Part shown: positions 47,276 to 58,789 of the stretch, one piece after another
Layout of the letters: each line of letters begins with the position of its first letter
How positions within the stretch are numbered: position 1 is the first letter of the stretch
DNA from: Diphasiastrum complanatum
Lineage: Eukaryota; Streptophyta; Lycopodiopsida; Lycopodiales; Lycopodiaceae
Direction: 5' to 3'
DNA length: 64,000 nt
Assembly: GCA_029204225.1 (NCBI GenBank)
Contig: CM055109.1
Coordinates: 43,899,054 to 43,963,053, forward strand
Notes under the pieces: model-generated
The model's input: the letters and a program-made list of their open reading frames with translations, nothing else
Told to the model about the DNA's origin: nothing
Databases searched by the model: none
Position numbers and translations under genes: made by a program

Positions 47276-50000
47276 TTCAACAAGTTCATTTGCCACTTTT
47301 GAACTTAACATAGACAAGCCTTGAAACTTGAAGGGCCCAGACAGAGTCATAAAAAAAACACTCATCTACTTTAAGTGGTCATCAGTAACTTGAAAGCTGA
47401 ACATGTCATAAAAACATTCATTTGAAAACTAGGGTGTGGGGTCTCCTCTAGGTGAGTCAGGTCAACGGGGATGGCCCCTAATTACTTCTCTCTCGGGAGG
47501 ATTTTGCAATGACAAGTAAAAGAAAATTTTCAAGTCTAGACTAATCTCAAGAAGTGTTCACCATGTCATAATTGGGAAACTTGAAAAGAAACCAAGGTTG
47601 CCAAGTGTCAGTGAAGTATGGAACCGGGGAATATGGAACCGGGGAATAGGAAGGGTGTTCCTTCTTTTCTTTATGGAAAAGGTGCTATTATCTAACTAGT
47701 AACTTTATTGAACCTGATTTTTCTAAACATTTTTTTTAACAAGACTGAACCACATACTTGTTCATACTTGGTCATTTTCTAGAAACATTGAAAACTAAAA
47801 ATAAATGAAAAGTAGATACAGATCTGAATCTATTCTATAAAGAATCTATAAAAAATTTCTTAAAAGGTTTGACTTCTGGTTTTAGTTGAGCAATTCTCCC
47901 ATCTTTTCAACTTATAAAGTGACTTTTCTAAAGCCAGGTCATGGAAGAGCGAAATTCGCAAGAAATAAGACAGGCAAAACATTCAAGGAGCTCTTAATTG
48001 CAAAGATGGTTTTGAGGATTACATGAAATTGAATTAGTTCGAAAATTCACATGTTATCTGAAGGACAAAATGTCAAAAGTTTTGTTACAAAAGTACAGAA
48101 AGAGCATGCGAGAAAGCCTGATATGTCCGTGCAATCATTCAGAGGGTTATCACAAAACACACACGTAAATTTGAGTGTTGATAATTCAATATCAGACTCT
48201 TCAGCTGGAATCTGGACAAAGGAGGGTGTGCCTTCACATTCCAAGTCTGATTGGCTGCACCAACAAATGTGCACTGCCGATTTAGTCTTTGACCTTTCTG
48301 GGCTGCGCGATTCTCGAAAGCTGAGACTGGAGAGCGGCCGCCGGCGGGGTCCCCACCTCCAGGCTCCACCTCTGGGCTCTGGCAATGTCAATGTGTGAGG
48401 GGGAGTGGACTTTCGCTCAAATGGTTCCTACGTACTCAATTTGTCCTGAGTGTGGATGGACACTCGAGTCTGGATCTCGATTCTCGACTCTACCCAGTTA
48501 ATATCTACAATCACCAACCGAAGACTACCAACCGAATGCTTCTCGTCACCTCACCTATTTATTCGTTTATTAAATGAAGACCTAATTTCTGTGAATATAA
48601 CTATTGTTGCCAGCAGTCTATTTCTTTTAATAAAGACATGTTCAGTCTCGTTTTACCTTTCTTTTCTTTGGTATCTAGAAATTTACATCATTTAGAGGCT
48701 TCTGAGTCCTGAATCCTGACTCTTGGTCTGCGGATTGCACTCTTGATTGCACTCTTTCGGGTTTGTTAGAAGTTGGCATAGGTTGAGCTTTCTGGTAGCT
48801 ATCATATGCAATGTACGTATTACACGACCCAGCTTCCTTTTTTCTTTTTTCTTCTGGAAAAACAGCCCAGCTTCTTAACTCGGTTGGAAGCGACCGAAAG
48901 TGTAGTGGGGTCACTTGGGTGGGAGAAACGACGATGCTTAATGGGGGAGGCGGCTTGCTATCGCTTTCAGGAATCAGGATTCAGGATTCGGCACCTTGAG
49001 GCTTTTCAATCTGCTTCATAGCAGTGCTCTTAAAGAAAGTTCCCTTTTAAAAATCGACAACATTGTAGAGAGTAGTTTGAAAGACAAGAAGAAAACCTTT
49101 CAGTTTAAAATCACTAAATTTGGTTAACTTTCTGCAAGTGAAAGTTGAACTGAGCATTCAAATGTCAATCTCAATTCTCAACGCTCACCCTGATAGAATC
49201 AGGCTAATAAAATGTCAATTTCAACACTCAATATGTTTGTATTGTTGATTTTTTTTCTTTTGCATACATGTTATACAACTAGTGGTCTTTATATACGACA
49301 AATACAACTTGACAATGCCATTTACGGAGCTAAGATCACAGAGGTCGGGATTTGAGCCTGCACCTTTCCGATGACAACTCTACCCATACACCCCACTGCG
49401 ATGGACATATTCCTTAAGTTTTTACAAGCGCTGCTTCAAAACTAATCCTATTTTCATGGGTGATGATCTTCAACATCATAGCCTTGTACGTCCTATAGTT
49501 TTCTCTCCTTTTGGATCACTTTTTGTGCTCTGTGTGCCTAGGCTTGTCCATTGAGCTTTGATTGGCCTTGACTTTTTTAACTTGTTGCGAGCCTTGCTAA
49601 TAATGTTGAAGATAGTGTGCCACTTTTGTAATTGTCAACTTGAAAGTCTATGATGTTTGGCCAACTCTCTATCTCAATTTCTTGTGATTTAAGTTGTTTT
49701 AGTTGCTTTCATTCTTGCCCATAGTGAGAACCTCATACTCAATGAAAACTTGGGCATTCAAGTATTCTCTTTGGAAAAGTAAGGTTGGACCATCTATGAT
49801 GACTTTAGGATTATCAAACTTACCTTCTTTTGTTAAAAGTTACACATTCTCTTTGATATGGTGCAAATAGATTTCTAAACCCAAAATTGAAAGGTCATTT
49901 GTAACAAGTGGGTAAATCCCTAAATAAATCTTTTGCAAAACGACACATCATAGTAACTTAATCTACTTAAGTATAGTCTCATTGAGCTTTGACATGTGTC
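47276..50000. other. Gene-free stretch
   Basis: No gene recognised. A short direct repeat TATGGAACCGGGGAATA occurs twice near 47,617-47,655. A G/C-rich patch lies near 48,300-48,380. Imperfect inverted matches (AGTCCTGAATCCTGACTC near 48,704 against AGGATTCAGGATTC near 48,973) could be ends of a small inverted-repeat element of about 300 bases, but this is weak. Confidence 0.45.
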
Positions 50001-50192
50001 AACATGAGGAGATATCATAAGAAAATGCAAACATGTCATGTAATAATGATATTATACATAATAGAAAGGCATATCCACCCAAATTGAACATGAGGAGATA
50101 TCATAAGAAATGATAATAATTTGCCCACGAATGCAAAAATGTCATGTAATAATGATATTATACATAATAGAAAGGCATATCCACCCAAATTG
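50001..50192. repeat. 86/106-bp tandem duplication
   Basis: Two direct copies begin AACATGAGGAGATATCATAA at 50,001 and 50,087 and end in CCACCCAAATTG. The second contains about 20 additional bases (GATAATAATTTGCCCACGAA) after the shared start. Confidence 0.9.
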
Positions 50193-50534
50193 GCATCTCA
50201 AGATCTTCCATGTGAAAGCATCTTAAACTAAAAACTAGAACTAATATGATTCTCCAACAATAGAGACCATGAAAAATTAAAATCTCCACTACTTGAAGAT
50301 TGTTACGTGAAAGAGATTAAATCCCTTGTCCAATTTTCACCTTAGTAGGTATAAGAAATAAGTGACTCCAGTTATACCACTCACAATAACATATCACGCA
50401 GATCCAACGTGGGTGTCCAACGGATTTTCAGAGATTTTATAATCCGTCGCAATTCGACGCGTCAGAATCCAACATAAAAGCAAAAATTCCAAAACTGGAG
50501 GTCTAGTGATCAGGAAATTGTGGCGGGAACCAAT

Positions 50535-50765
50535 TTTTAAAGTGGACATCGGAATCCGACATCCCGACATGGATATGGCATGGAATATTTAAAAAAAAAC
50601 AAAATTACGTGTCATCCGTGACGTGGACATCAGAATCTGATGTCCATGTCAGCAATCCAAATGCGTGTTTACGACCTCTGACTTCTGACATCCGAGTCCT
50701 GACCGACATGGATGTCAGATTCTAACGTGTTTGGAGGGTGTCGGATTCTGATGTCTGATGATTTT
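50535..50765. repeat. Cluster of short palindromes
   Basis: The half-site GACATC(A/G)GA occurs repeatedly in both orientations. The best is a 21-base palindrome at 50,625-50,645: GGACATCAGA, a central A, then the exact complement of the half-site. Related forms are at 50,544-50,563 (GGACATCGGAATCCGACATC), 50,690-50,720 and 50,738-50,758. Confidence 0.8.
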
Positions 50766-50971
50766 TGGAGAATTCACGCGATCCAACGTCTTTCTTTTCA
50801 CTTTTTTGTGCAGGTTGGAGCGATTGAAGGCGACTTTGGAGCGATTCTTGCATTTGGAGCGATTCTTGTAGATCATTTCATGCTTTTGATGCTTAGAGGT
50901 TGGTGCTTGAAGATATTGAAAGCTTTTGGAGTTTATGTTTTGTTTTTTTTTTAAAGATGAGGGATTTGTAT

Positions 50972-51002
50972 TGTGTGTGTGTGTGTGTGTGTGCGTGTGT
51001 TT
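50972..51002. repeat. (GT)n microsatellite
   Basis: GT run with one C interruption. Confidence 0.9.
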
Positions 51003-51074
51003 TGCATTTTGCATTGATTTGGAATTTAGGGTAATATATGAATAGATAGTGTTAATAGAATGAAGATTTGATAG

Positions 51075-51077
<3 letters not shown>

Positions 51078-51160
<83 letters not shown>
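51078..51160. repeat. (GA)n microsatellite
   Basis: Uninterrupted GA run of about 82 bases, the longest microsatellite in the window. Confidence 0.97.
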
Positions 51161-51162
<2 letters not shown>

Positions 51163-51649
51163 TTTCTAGCTTGCAATAATGGTTCAATTGTGTAATAGAA
51201 TGTTATTTTTTATTTGCTTGTGTATGTGACAAAGATTATCAAAGAAAAGGAAAGAGAGCAAGTGTTGAAAGAGCGAACAAGCTTGCACTCAAGCTTCAAG
51301 CTTACTAGTGAGTTTGTGTTGTTTCGATTTTTTGATTATTTTAATACGTACCCAACATAGTAAAAACGTCAAATGTAATGCATCACTTTCATTTTTAAAA
51401 AGCAATGTTGTATTTTATCACATACACTAGAAATTAGTGAACATGAGAGAGTGAAATGTAGGTAATTAAAATTCCCAATCCTAGGAAGGTGTGTAGCTCA
51501 TACTTTTCTCCCGTTCAATGCGAGGGTCTAATCTTTCCTTAAATGGAAAAAGCTATACATCGTAGGGAGGGAATATGAGATGACATTCTGAACAAGGTTC
51601 GGGTATTGTAATTATCACATTCAACTCTCTCGACATGATTTTCACTGTT
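51161..51649. other. 5' flank of gypsy element 2
   Basis: No recognisable coding sequence; the gypsy homology starts abruptly near 51,650. Confidence 0.4.
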
Positions 51650-53130
51650 GAAATTTTTTGGCATTACTTGCTGGGATATGCATTTATTTTTCATGTGGAT
51701 CATTATGCTCTTAAGTATCTTGTAGATAAACCAGATCTATCTAGACGAATTGGTTGATGGGTTCTACTTCTGCAAGAATTCACTTATCAAGTAGAGCTTC
51801 GCCAAGGAAAATATCATACGAATGTTGATTATCTATCGCGACTCAGCACAAGAAAAACTGAAGATCCTATCAATGATGATTTTCCAAACGAACATTTATT
51901 CGAGATTTCATCTACAAATTCGCTATATTATGATATTATTACTTATCTTAAGGATCAGATATATCCGGATGGTTACAATTTGGAACAAAAAACAATTTTT
52001 TGATATAAGGTAGCACCTTATACAATTACTAACAATGTTCTGTACAAGCTTGGTGCTGATCATCAACTACGAAGATGTCTCAAAACTGAAGACATTAAAA
52101 AGGTCATTAAAGCCTTACACTCAAAAGATGTTGGTGGACATTTTGCTTTGAAAAATACTGTTAATAAGATATTGACTGCCAAGTACTGGTGGCCAACAAT
52201 GTTCAAGGATGTGTCAAACTTTATTCGTTCATGTGATCCATGCCAGAGATCTGGTAAGCCTACAAAAGCAATGATTTGGCCGTTGACATCAATCTTGCCT
52301 CTTGCACCATTCGAGAAGTGGGGGATTGACTTTGTCGGTCCAATCAAACTTGTGACTCGACATATAAAATGTCATTATATTCTAGTTGCAACGGATTATG
52401 CTACAAAGAACGTTGAAGTAGAGGCGACAAAACGAAACGATGCGAAAACTGTCGCGACGTTCTTATTTAAAAGTATAATCACAAGACATGGTTTCACTCG
52501 AACTAGTAAGTGACCGAGGTACACATTTTTTAAATGACACTATACGGTTGCTGACAATTTATTTCCAGATCAAACACAGACACCGTATAATCCAAAAGCA
52601 AACGGGTTGATAGAAAGAGCTAATAGAATTTTATGTAAGATCCTGAACAAGATTACTATTGCACATGCAACGGATTGGGATCAAAAACTACCATCAGTTC
52701 TCTGGGCTTATCGCAACTCAGAGAAAATCACGACGAAACAGACACCACATTTTCTTACGTATGGTATGCATCATATTTTGCCAATTGAATTTGAAGTGAA
52801 GACCTTTCGTATTCAAGCTCAATGAACAGATGCAGAATGTATAAACAAAAGGTTGACTAATATTAAAGAACTAGCTGAAGCTCGTGAGACTTCACAAAAA
52901 CTAACGGAGGAAATCCAGAAACAAAGAAAGAAGAAATATGTTAGTCATATAAAAAATGTGATCTTAAAGCTGATGATTATGCGCTGATATATGACAGTCG
53001 CCATCAAAAGTTCCTCGGAAAACTCCATATGCGATGGCTTGGACCGTATAAAGTCATAGAGGTGTTTGACAATGGTTCTGTGCAACTTCAATCACTTGAA
53101 GGTGAACTATTACCTACACGTCCAGACTGA
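51650..53130 (+). pseudogene. Ty3/gypsy pol remnant, element 2 (RNase H end and integrase)
   Basis: It starts inside RNase H (FHVDHYALKYLVDKPDLSRR, then YHTNVDYLSRL). Integrase follows from about 52,060: the zinc-binding region HSKDVGGHF to CDPCQRSGK (His-His-Cys-Cys), then KWGIDFVGPI and YILVATDYATKNVEVEATKR with one of the catalytic Asp residues. A frame change near 52,500-52,560 follows, then NGLIERANRILCKILNKI, ALWAYR-type VLWAYRNSEK, and the tail KVIEVFDNGSVQLQSLEGEL. Several stops and frameshifts are present. Gag, protease and RT are missing. It is closer to gypsy element 1 than to any copia element here. Confidence 0.9.
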
Positions 53131-53348
53131 AGAAATACTCCCTTTGACCAGAATTTTTTTTTTATTCTTATTATTTTCTAGTATTTTTCTGGAATTAATC
53201 GCGATTTTTTTTTTATCTTGTCTAAAATTTTTCGCGACTTTTCTTGACTTATTTCTTGACTTCTCTCAATCTTTCAATATCATTTTTAAAGTATTTTCGA
53301 GAGTTTTTCCCGACACTTAATTTGTTAATCAAATTTTCGTAAATCGTT
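53131..53348. other. A/T-rich spacer after gypsy 2 integrase
   Basis: Poly-T-rich spacer between the integrase stop and the palindrome array; no coding motif. Confidence 0.5.
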
Positions 53349-53499
53349 TTCGAGAATTTTTCTAGAATCTTTTCTAGCATATTCTCCAGTTTTTCGAGAA
53401 TTTTTCTAGTATGTTGCTAAAATTTTCGAGAAATTTTTGAGAGTTTCTGTATCATTTTTTAGGATCCTTCTAGAAAAGTTTCGCGAAACTTTTCTAGAA
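53349..53499. promoter_or_regulatory. Array of seven TTCnnGAA palindromes (HSE-like)
   Basis: TTCnnGAA occurs at 53,349, 53,360, 53,393, 53,425, 53,468, 53,480 and 53,492 (first base). The last three form one 32-bp perfect palindrome at 53,468-53,499 whose left half is TTCTAGAAAAGTTTCG. The spacing (11-12 bases within pairs) is close to, but not, the canonical 5-bp phasing of heat-shock elements. The array sits between gypsy integrase and the extra ORF. It may be a regulatory site or simply the product of expansion of a short A/T-rich unit. Confidence 0.6.
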
Positions 53500-53576
53500 T
53501 CTTTCTATGATATTTTTGAGAATCTTTCGAAAATCTCTCGACATACTTTTTCTATCCCTCCATTAAAGATGATGGC

Positions 53577-53604
53577 CACGTGATCATCATTTTTCACACG
53601 TGTG
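53577..53604. promoter_or_regulatory. Two G-box cores
   Basis: CACGTG occurs at 53,577-53,582 and 53,597-53,602, the second inside the 10-bp palindrome CACACGTGTG. They lie between the HSE-like array and the extra ORF of gypsy element 2. G-boxes bind plant bZIP and bHLH factors; function here is inferred only. Confidence 0.45.
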
Positions 53605-53639
53605 TACGCCCACATATCAAAACAAATATTGTTTTTTTA

Positions 53640-55106
53640 TTAATTTTTGAGTTGGCTGAGCTGAAGGAGCTCTTGAGTGATGTCACCCCATCTTGCAGCG
53701 GGCCCGATGCACATGATGAATACCTTCAGGCCCTGCTTCGAATTGATGACCTCACACAACAAATCCAAGTTGTGCCTGCCTGCACTGGAGCCTCAGACCA
53801 TCTAGAATTCTTGGAGGCTGTCGTGAAGATTGACAAGCTTGAACATGAGCTATCAAATCTTAAGCAGCAATTGGACGACCAGAAGCTGGCTACTGAGTTG
53901 CAAACTCAGGACTTGGCAACTGCATCTACACAGCCAAAGCGAATGCGGCGAAATCAGTCGAAGGTATGTGTTGACAAATTTCGTGCATTTGTTGAACGCT
54001 TCTGGAAATGGTGTCCACATGCTTTTAATATTGAATTGCAATGGCGTGTGGATTACATGATGCTACCAGGCACAGTAGGCATCGCCTTCGACGAATGGAA
54101 GCGACCTTGGGAGAAGGATGACTTTCTCTGGTTATGGGCCCAACTCTCTATCGAGCAAAAAGGATGTCTCTGTTGAGGCATAATCCAGGGTAAGTTCCAG
54201 GTCATACCTGTCGGATGAGTAGAGTTATACATAGGCTCTTTGGCTATGTATGCTCTCGAATATATTTGAATCAAAGAACTTCAATTTTTGTTGAACGAAG
54301 ATAATAACTGACATTTTTGGAAGCAAAAGTCGTAGTTTCAGCTATACAAACCACAAGTTGTTGCGGATTTAGGCGCATTCGACGATGCAGGATTGGTGAT
54401 TAATATAAATATGGCTTATCTGGAATTATTCAGTCTTTATGTGGATTGGGAGTGAAACCTTGCAAAATATTTTGCGGAGATTCGACATAATTCGCAAGAT
54501 AGAAAGAAGTCACTCCGTTATAAGCAGTTCTGTACATATACATTTTGGCAGTTTGGTACCTTTGCGGCGAAGACATTATTTTTTGTTCAGAATATTTATG
54601 GTAAAAGCAATTTTATTAGATTTTCAGCTCGTTACTGTAAAGAAATCACTCTACGTAGTGATTCAGACAAAGATACCAAGTTAACCCAGGAGTTGTTTGA
54701 TGGAACATTGCTCCTGGTTAAGTTAGAAGAATTTGGCAACTTACCAGTTGGCCGCTACACAAAATCAAAAGAAGACTTGTTGTTGATCGAAGCTCAACAA
54801 AACTTGGAGCTTGTTCAGAAATTATATGAAGAACTGAATCGTTCATGAATATTCATTCGTGTCTTTGTCATGGTGATGTTTCTATGGAATGCTGAATTTT
54901 TTAAGTTTAAAGATGTTTTGAAGTTTGATTCTTGTTTTCATCAACAATTCAAAGATCAACTCATAACAACTTATTCAATTAAAGAAACAGAAAGACGCAT
55001 ATTCTCTAAGATGAAGAAATATCTAAAGGACGAAATACATGAAGAAATATTTTTTCACCTCAACAAAAATATGACAAACAAGAATGTTTCTCGAATAATC
55101 CTTTAA
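53640..55106 (+). pseudogene. Extra ORF of gypsy element 2, unknown function
   Basis: I do not recognise this protein. The best open part (within 53,580-54,176) has a pair of related segments, SGPDAHDEYLQALLRIDDL and GASDHLEFLEAVVKIDKL, then a coiled-coil-like stretch (ELSNLKQQLDDQKLATEL), a basic KRMRRNQSK patch, and a Trp-rich end (FWKWCPH, WKRPWEKDDFLWLWAQL). After stops, further frames contain LPVGRYTKSKEDLLLIEAQQ (about 54,740) and a Lys-rich tail to 55,106. It lies between integrase and the 3' LTR, in sense. Extra ORFs in this position are known from Tat-like plant gypsy elements, with no common function assigned. Confidence 0.5.
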
Positions 55107-55142
55107 ATGAAGATGATATGTTCACGAGGACGTTTCACATTT

Positions 55143-55152
55143 GAGGAAGGGG
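55143..55152 (+). promoter_or_regulatory. Polypurine tract, gypsy element 2
   Basis: GAGGAAGGGG followed by ATA and the LTR start TGTGATGACACG. Confidence 0.8.
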
Positions 55153-55155
55153 ATA

Positions 55156-56351
55156 TGTGATGACACGAAAATGTTAAATATTGAATATCAACATAAATAT
55201 GGCATGATATACTCGAAAATGAAGATATGAGCTAGTTAAGTATAAATCATGAAGAGACCTAAGTCATTTTTCGGAAATATTTCTCCTAAGTACTTGCCTT
55301 GTAATTAAGGACAAGACCTTTAAAAAGAAAAGACATTGCCTTGGATAACCTTTACTAGGTCGTCCATACGAAACGACTAGATACGAAAAGACATGTTAAA
55401 CTAGAGTAACTTTAACTCATAGTTAAGTATACCTCCTATGGTATAGTTGAACGTATTTTCAGTCTAATTGTTAACTAGACGCTTTTGCGGGAGCGACGCA
55501 CCTTGTTTAAGAGGTGTGTTTGTTCGTCCCGTAGAACATATATAGATCTCACACTTCAGTCTTGATCATCGAGAGAAAAGAGTTTATGCTTATGTAAGAG
55601 ATTGAAGAAGTGAATAGAGTTCTGTGAGTTATTCTCTCTTATCTCTGTTCTCCGCACTGCTGAGTCTGAGTGACCTTGAGTCTGCTAACAATCCCTAACG
55701 CATTTCATGAATTACCCTCTGATCAAACAGACAATCTAGTGCATTACAGTCATTTGTTGTGTTTCCGTAAAGCATGCTCTAAAGAACTGTCTTAAAATCA
55801 TCTTATTTGTCTGTCGCGAATACTTTCTTTTCGGCACTCAAATAACGACTATCTTTGGTACAGCCTAGCACGATCATTGAATAAAGCTGTATGTATACAT
55901 ATGAGATGACAGTCCCTGTCCAAAGAATTGAGTCTTTGATCTGTTTTTCCTGATTGGCATTGACATAAGTTTCTAACGTGTTCTAAAACTCTTCGTGCTC
56001 TTTAACCATTGAGTTGGGATTTAGTTGTCGAGGACTTCTGTTTAGAAGCGAGTAATTCGCGAACGCGATTAATTAATTGTCTGCACAGTCGCGAATACAT
56101 CGAACAATTCTCGATTCTCTATTGATACCTTAATCAGCCATAGTGTAGTATTGTTGTACTACTCTGATAACATCTCATCTGTAGAACGTGCTTCCTTCAA
56201 TTCGATAGAGGCCAGATTGTTGTTCTGAATTTATTAACATTACTCATCCCAAACATAAGTAATATTGGTTACTTTTTAATGTCTGTCGACAACCAGAATA
56301 ACACTCAAAACCACTTGTCATAAATTGTACAAAAAACATAACTTTCTAACA
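55156..56351 (+). mobile_element. 3' LTR of gypsy element 2
   Basis: Begins TGTGATGACACG after the polypurine tract and probably ends CTTTCTAACA at 56,351 (TG...CA). A TATA box CATATATAGATC lies near 55,537-55,548, with transcription-leader-like sequence following. The 5' LTR is outside or lost, so the right boundary is tentative. Confidence 0.65.
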
Positions 56352-56541
56352 TTGTCCTCTGTGGGAACGACATTTTTTGCTATAAAATCTATATTAACCC
56401 TGTTGGTATAATACGACATAGCCCTTTGTGTCCTAGAATACCGCATCTTTTCTTGGAGTCACATCGAACCACAGAGTCAAATCAATTTTATCTTTGCTCT
56501 TTTTTCATCACTCTTGATGTATGCATGGATATCTTAGGTAG

Positions 56542-56553
56542 GCTCTGATACCA
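56542..56553 (-). promoter_or_regulatory. Primer-binding site of a further minus-strand element
   Basis: The minus strand reads TGGTATCAGAGC next to an LTR-like end TGTTGAATTTCACAC (plus) at 56,554. Its internal region would lie at lower coordinates and is cut off within about 190 bases by the gypsy 2 LTR. Confidence 0.75.
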
Positions 56554-57300
56554 TGTTGAATTTCACACATGTGGGACACCCTAAAAGTGTGATTGATCTC
56601 CTAAGATATGGGTGATTGCACTATAGATCAAGCATAGATTGAATTTTAAGATCTATCTCACAAATCTAAGGCAAGAGCACTATGTAAAATGCATATATCA
56701 TTCATGAAAATACATTCACATGTGTGGAGACTTGTGGATGAAAAACCTAAGTACAAAAAAAACCTTGCTCTCAAGTAGAGAGAGAATCCAAGCATCAATC
56801 CTCTAGTAGAGAGAGAAAGCCAAAATAGCTCAAAATGTAGAAACTCTTATTGACTCCAAAAAACTTACATAGAAATGAATCTATCACACTCTCTAATAGG
56901 AACTCGAGGTAGGGAGGAGTAGCTTATGACTCCTCCAAATATGATTGGTTGTGTGACATATAAGCCCTCAAACTTGATTGGACAAATTGGTGGATTTCTC
57001 TCTTTGCCCGAGGATTGATGCTGATTCTCTCTCTAACCAAGAGCAAGGCTTTTTTGTACTTAGTTTTTCCATCCACAAGTCTCCACACGTGTGAATGTAC
57101 TTTCTTGAATGATATATGCATGTTACATAGTGCTTTTGCCTTAGATTTGTGAGATAGATCTTGAAATTCAATCTATGCTTTAAGTCTTAGAATGCAGCCA
57201 TTACAAGTATATAAGTTAGATCCAAGACAATTGTCTAGTCATTGAACATGCTTATGGTTCTTCACATGCATGTTGGACTATTGCAATGTTGGCCATAGAA
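56554..57300 (-). mobile_element. LTR-like segment with large internal inverted repeat
   Basis: Starts TGTTGAATTTCACACATG adjacent to the primer-binding site. The outer end is not defined; 57,300 is approximate. It contains two inverted arms, 56,630-56,817 and 56,997-57,180. No coding motif is present. Confidence 0.5.
56630..57180. repeat. Inverted repeat, ~185-bp arms, ~180-bp spacer
   Basis: The left arm begins AAGCATAGATTGAATTTTAAG and the right arm ends with the complement of nearly the same sequence (left start given as AAGCATAGATTGAATT). Both contain GATCTATCTCACAAATCTAA and GTGTGGAGACTTGTGGATG, with few mismatches. Transcription would give a long hairpin. Confidence 0.9.
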
Positions 57301-57978
57301 CTTGTGCCTTATAGTCCATAATGACAAACCAAAGAAATGTTTACTTATCAATGCAACCATTACAAGTATATAAGTTTGATAATTTAAAGAGAAATTCTAA
57401 AGAGAATCTTGTGCCCAATGCAATTTTTGAGAACTTTGTTCCATGCCTACTAATAGTTGGTAACAAGCATATATTTTTTTATTGTTAAGCCCAAATTCAA
57501 TGGTGGCCTATTTCGAGAGTCTCTCATGATGATGTGGGCACTTGAAGAGAGCTCAACAACTTGGTCTTTCATTGCCGAATTAGTGTGGTTTCGTTGTAAT
57601 TGGAGATTGGCTTTTTGCACTTATTCAGAGCATGCAAGATTTCTTAATATTGGACAAGAAGGCAGAAAAATTTGAAGAGAGCTTGACGACCTAGTTTTCC
57701 GTCAGATTTTTTATTCACCATTATTTAGATCAAGAGATGACCCTAAAAAAAAATTCATTGATCCTGTACACTAACATTTATGAACAATCTCATACTACTT
57801 TAGAACCTAGTAGAAGCCTTGAATTCCTTGTCTCAATGATTTGTACATTATTGTACTTGTAATTAAACTCATACATAAATGTTTTTGAATTTCCAATCAT
57901 GAATGCTATATCTAACTATGTAGATGAATATAGTGATGACCAATACGATTGAGAAACAATTGATGGAAATTGGTATAA

Positions 57979-58035
<57 letters not shown>

Positions 58036-58789
58036 CATGCATGTGTGGCATGTGTGCGTGCATGTGTGTGCATATATGAAATTTTTAAAAAGTAGTATAT
58101 GTAAAGTTTATGCTTTTGAGTATGTGTTTAAACCCATTTGTCGAGGATAAAACTCATCAGGAAAATAAGACTATATGTTGCAACATAGGAAATAATACTA
58201 GAAGAAAAACAAGAGGAGACGAAGAGAGAAAAAGATTAATAGAATAGAATGTTAAAATGGGCTACCAAAAAACACATGAAATATTTTTTTATATGGTATA
58301 TATGAATATACCAAAGAAAGCTATCACCTAGACACTATCATCCCACAAATAATCAGTGTAACGATCACGTTTTTTTAACATTTAAAGTTATGAGGGAGGA
58401 AATTTGTATTTAATAGAACTAAATATCATCCTTAGCAAAGATGCCATCCATTCAATGGTATGAATAATGTAGAGCAACTATCTTTTTCGTAGATTATTTG
58501 GGTAAGAACTAACATGTCAAAAAAAGTGAGATTCTAGTGTTGTAAGGAATGTAAATCTTCTTGAAAAGTCATAATAATTTTTTTCAAGAATCTTATCTTA
58601 ATTAACATGGAGCATATAAAGGATGATCCTATTTTTAGTGAGATTTTGTTTGGGATATTTTCTATCATGATGATCTCGTGATAAATCCAAAATTCTATCG
58701 ATCTATATCTTAAGATGTTCACTTATTCACTGAATCTGTGAACACGTTCTTCTCTTTTTGCTACTTATCTCTCTTGGATTACCTCTGTC
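57301..58789. other. Gene-free stretch
   Basis: A short direct repeat CCATTACAAGTATATAAGTT occurs at about 57,197 and 57,359. A long TG microsatellite is listed separately. Nothing else is recognised. Confidence 0.5.
57979..58034. repeat. (TG)n microsatellite
   Basis: TG run of about 55 bases with one early C, followed by further TG/CA-rich sequence to 58,070. Confidence 0.95.

Noticed and set aside
48694-48996. MITE with inverted ends around AGTCCTGAATCCTGACTC
   Set aside because: The ends match poorly and no target duplication is visible.
50715-51176. 153-codon minus-strand frame with long Ser-Leu repeat
   Set aside because: It is the translation of the (GA)n and (GT)n microsatellites.
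57869-58063. His-Thr repeat frame
   Set aside because: Translation of the (TG)n microsatellite.
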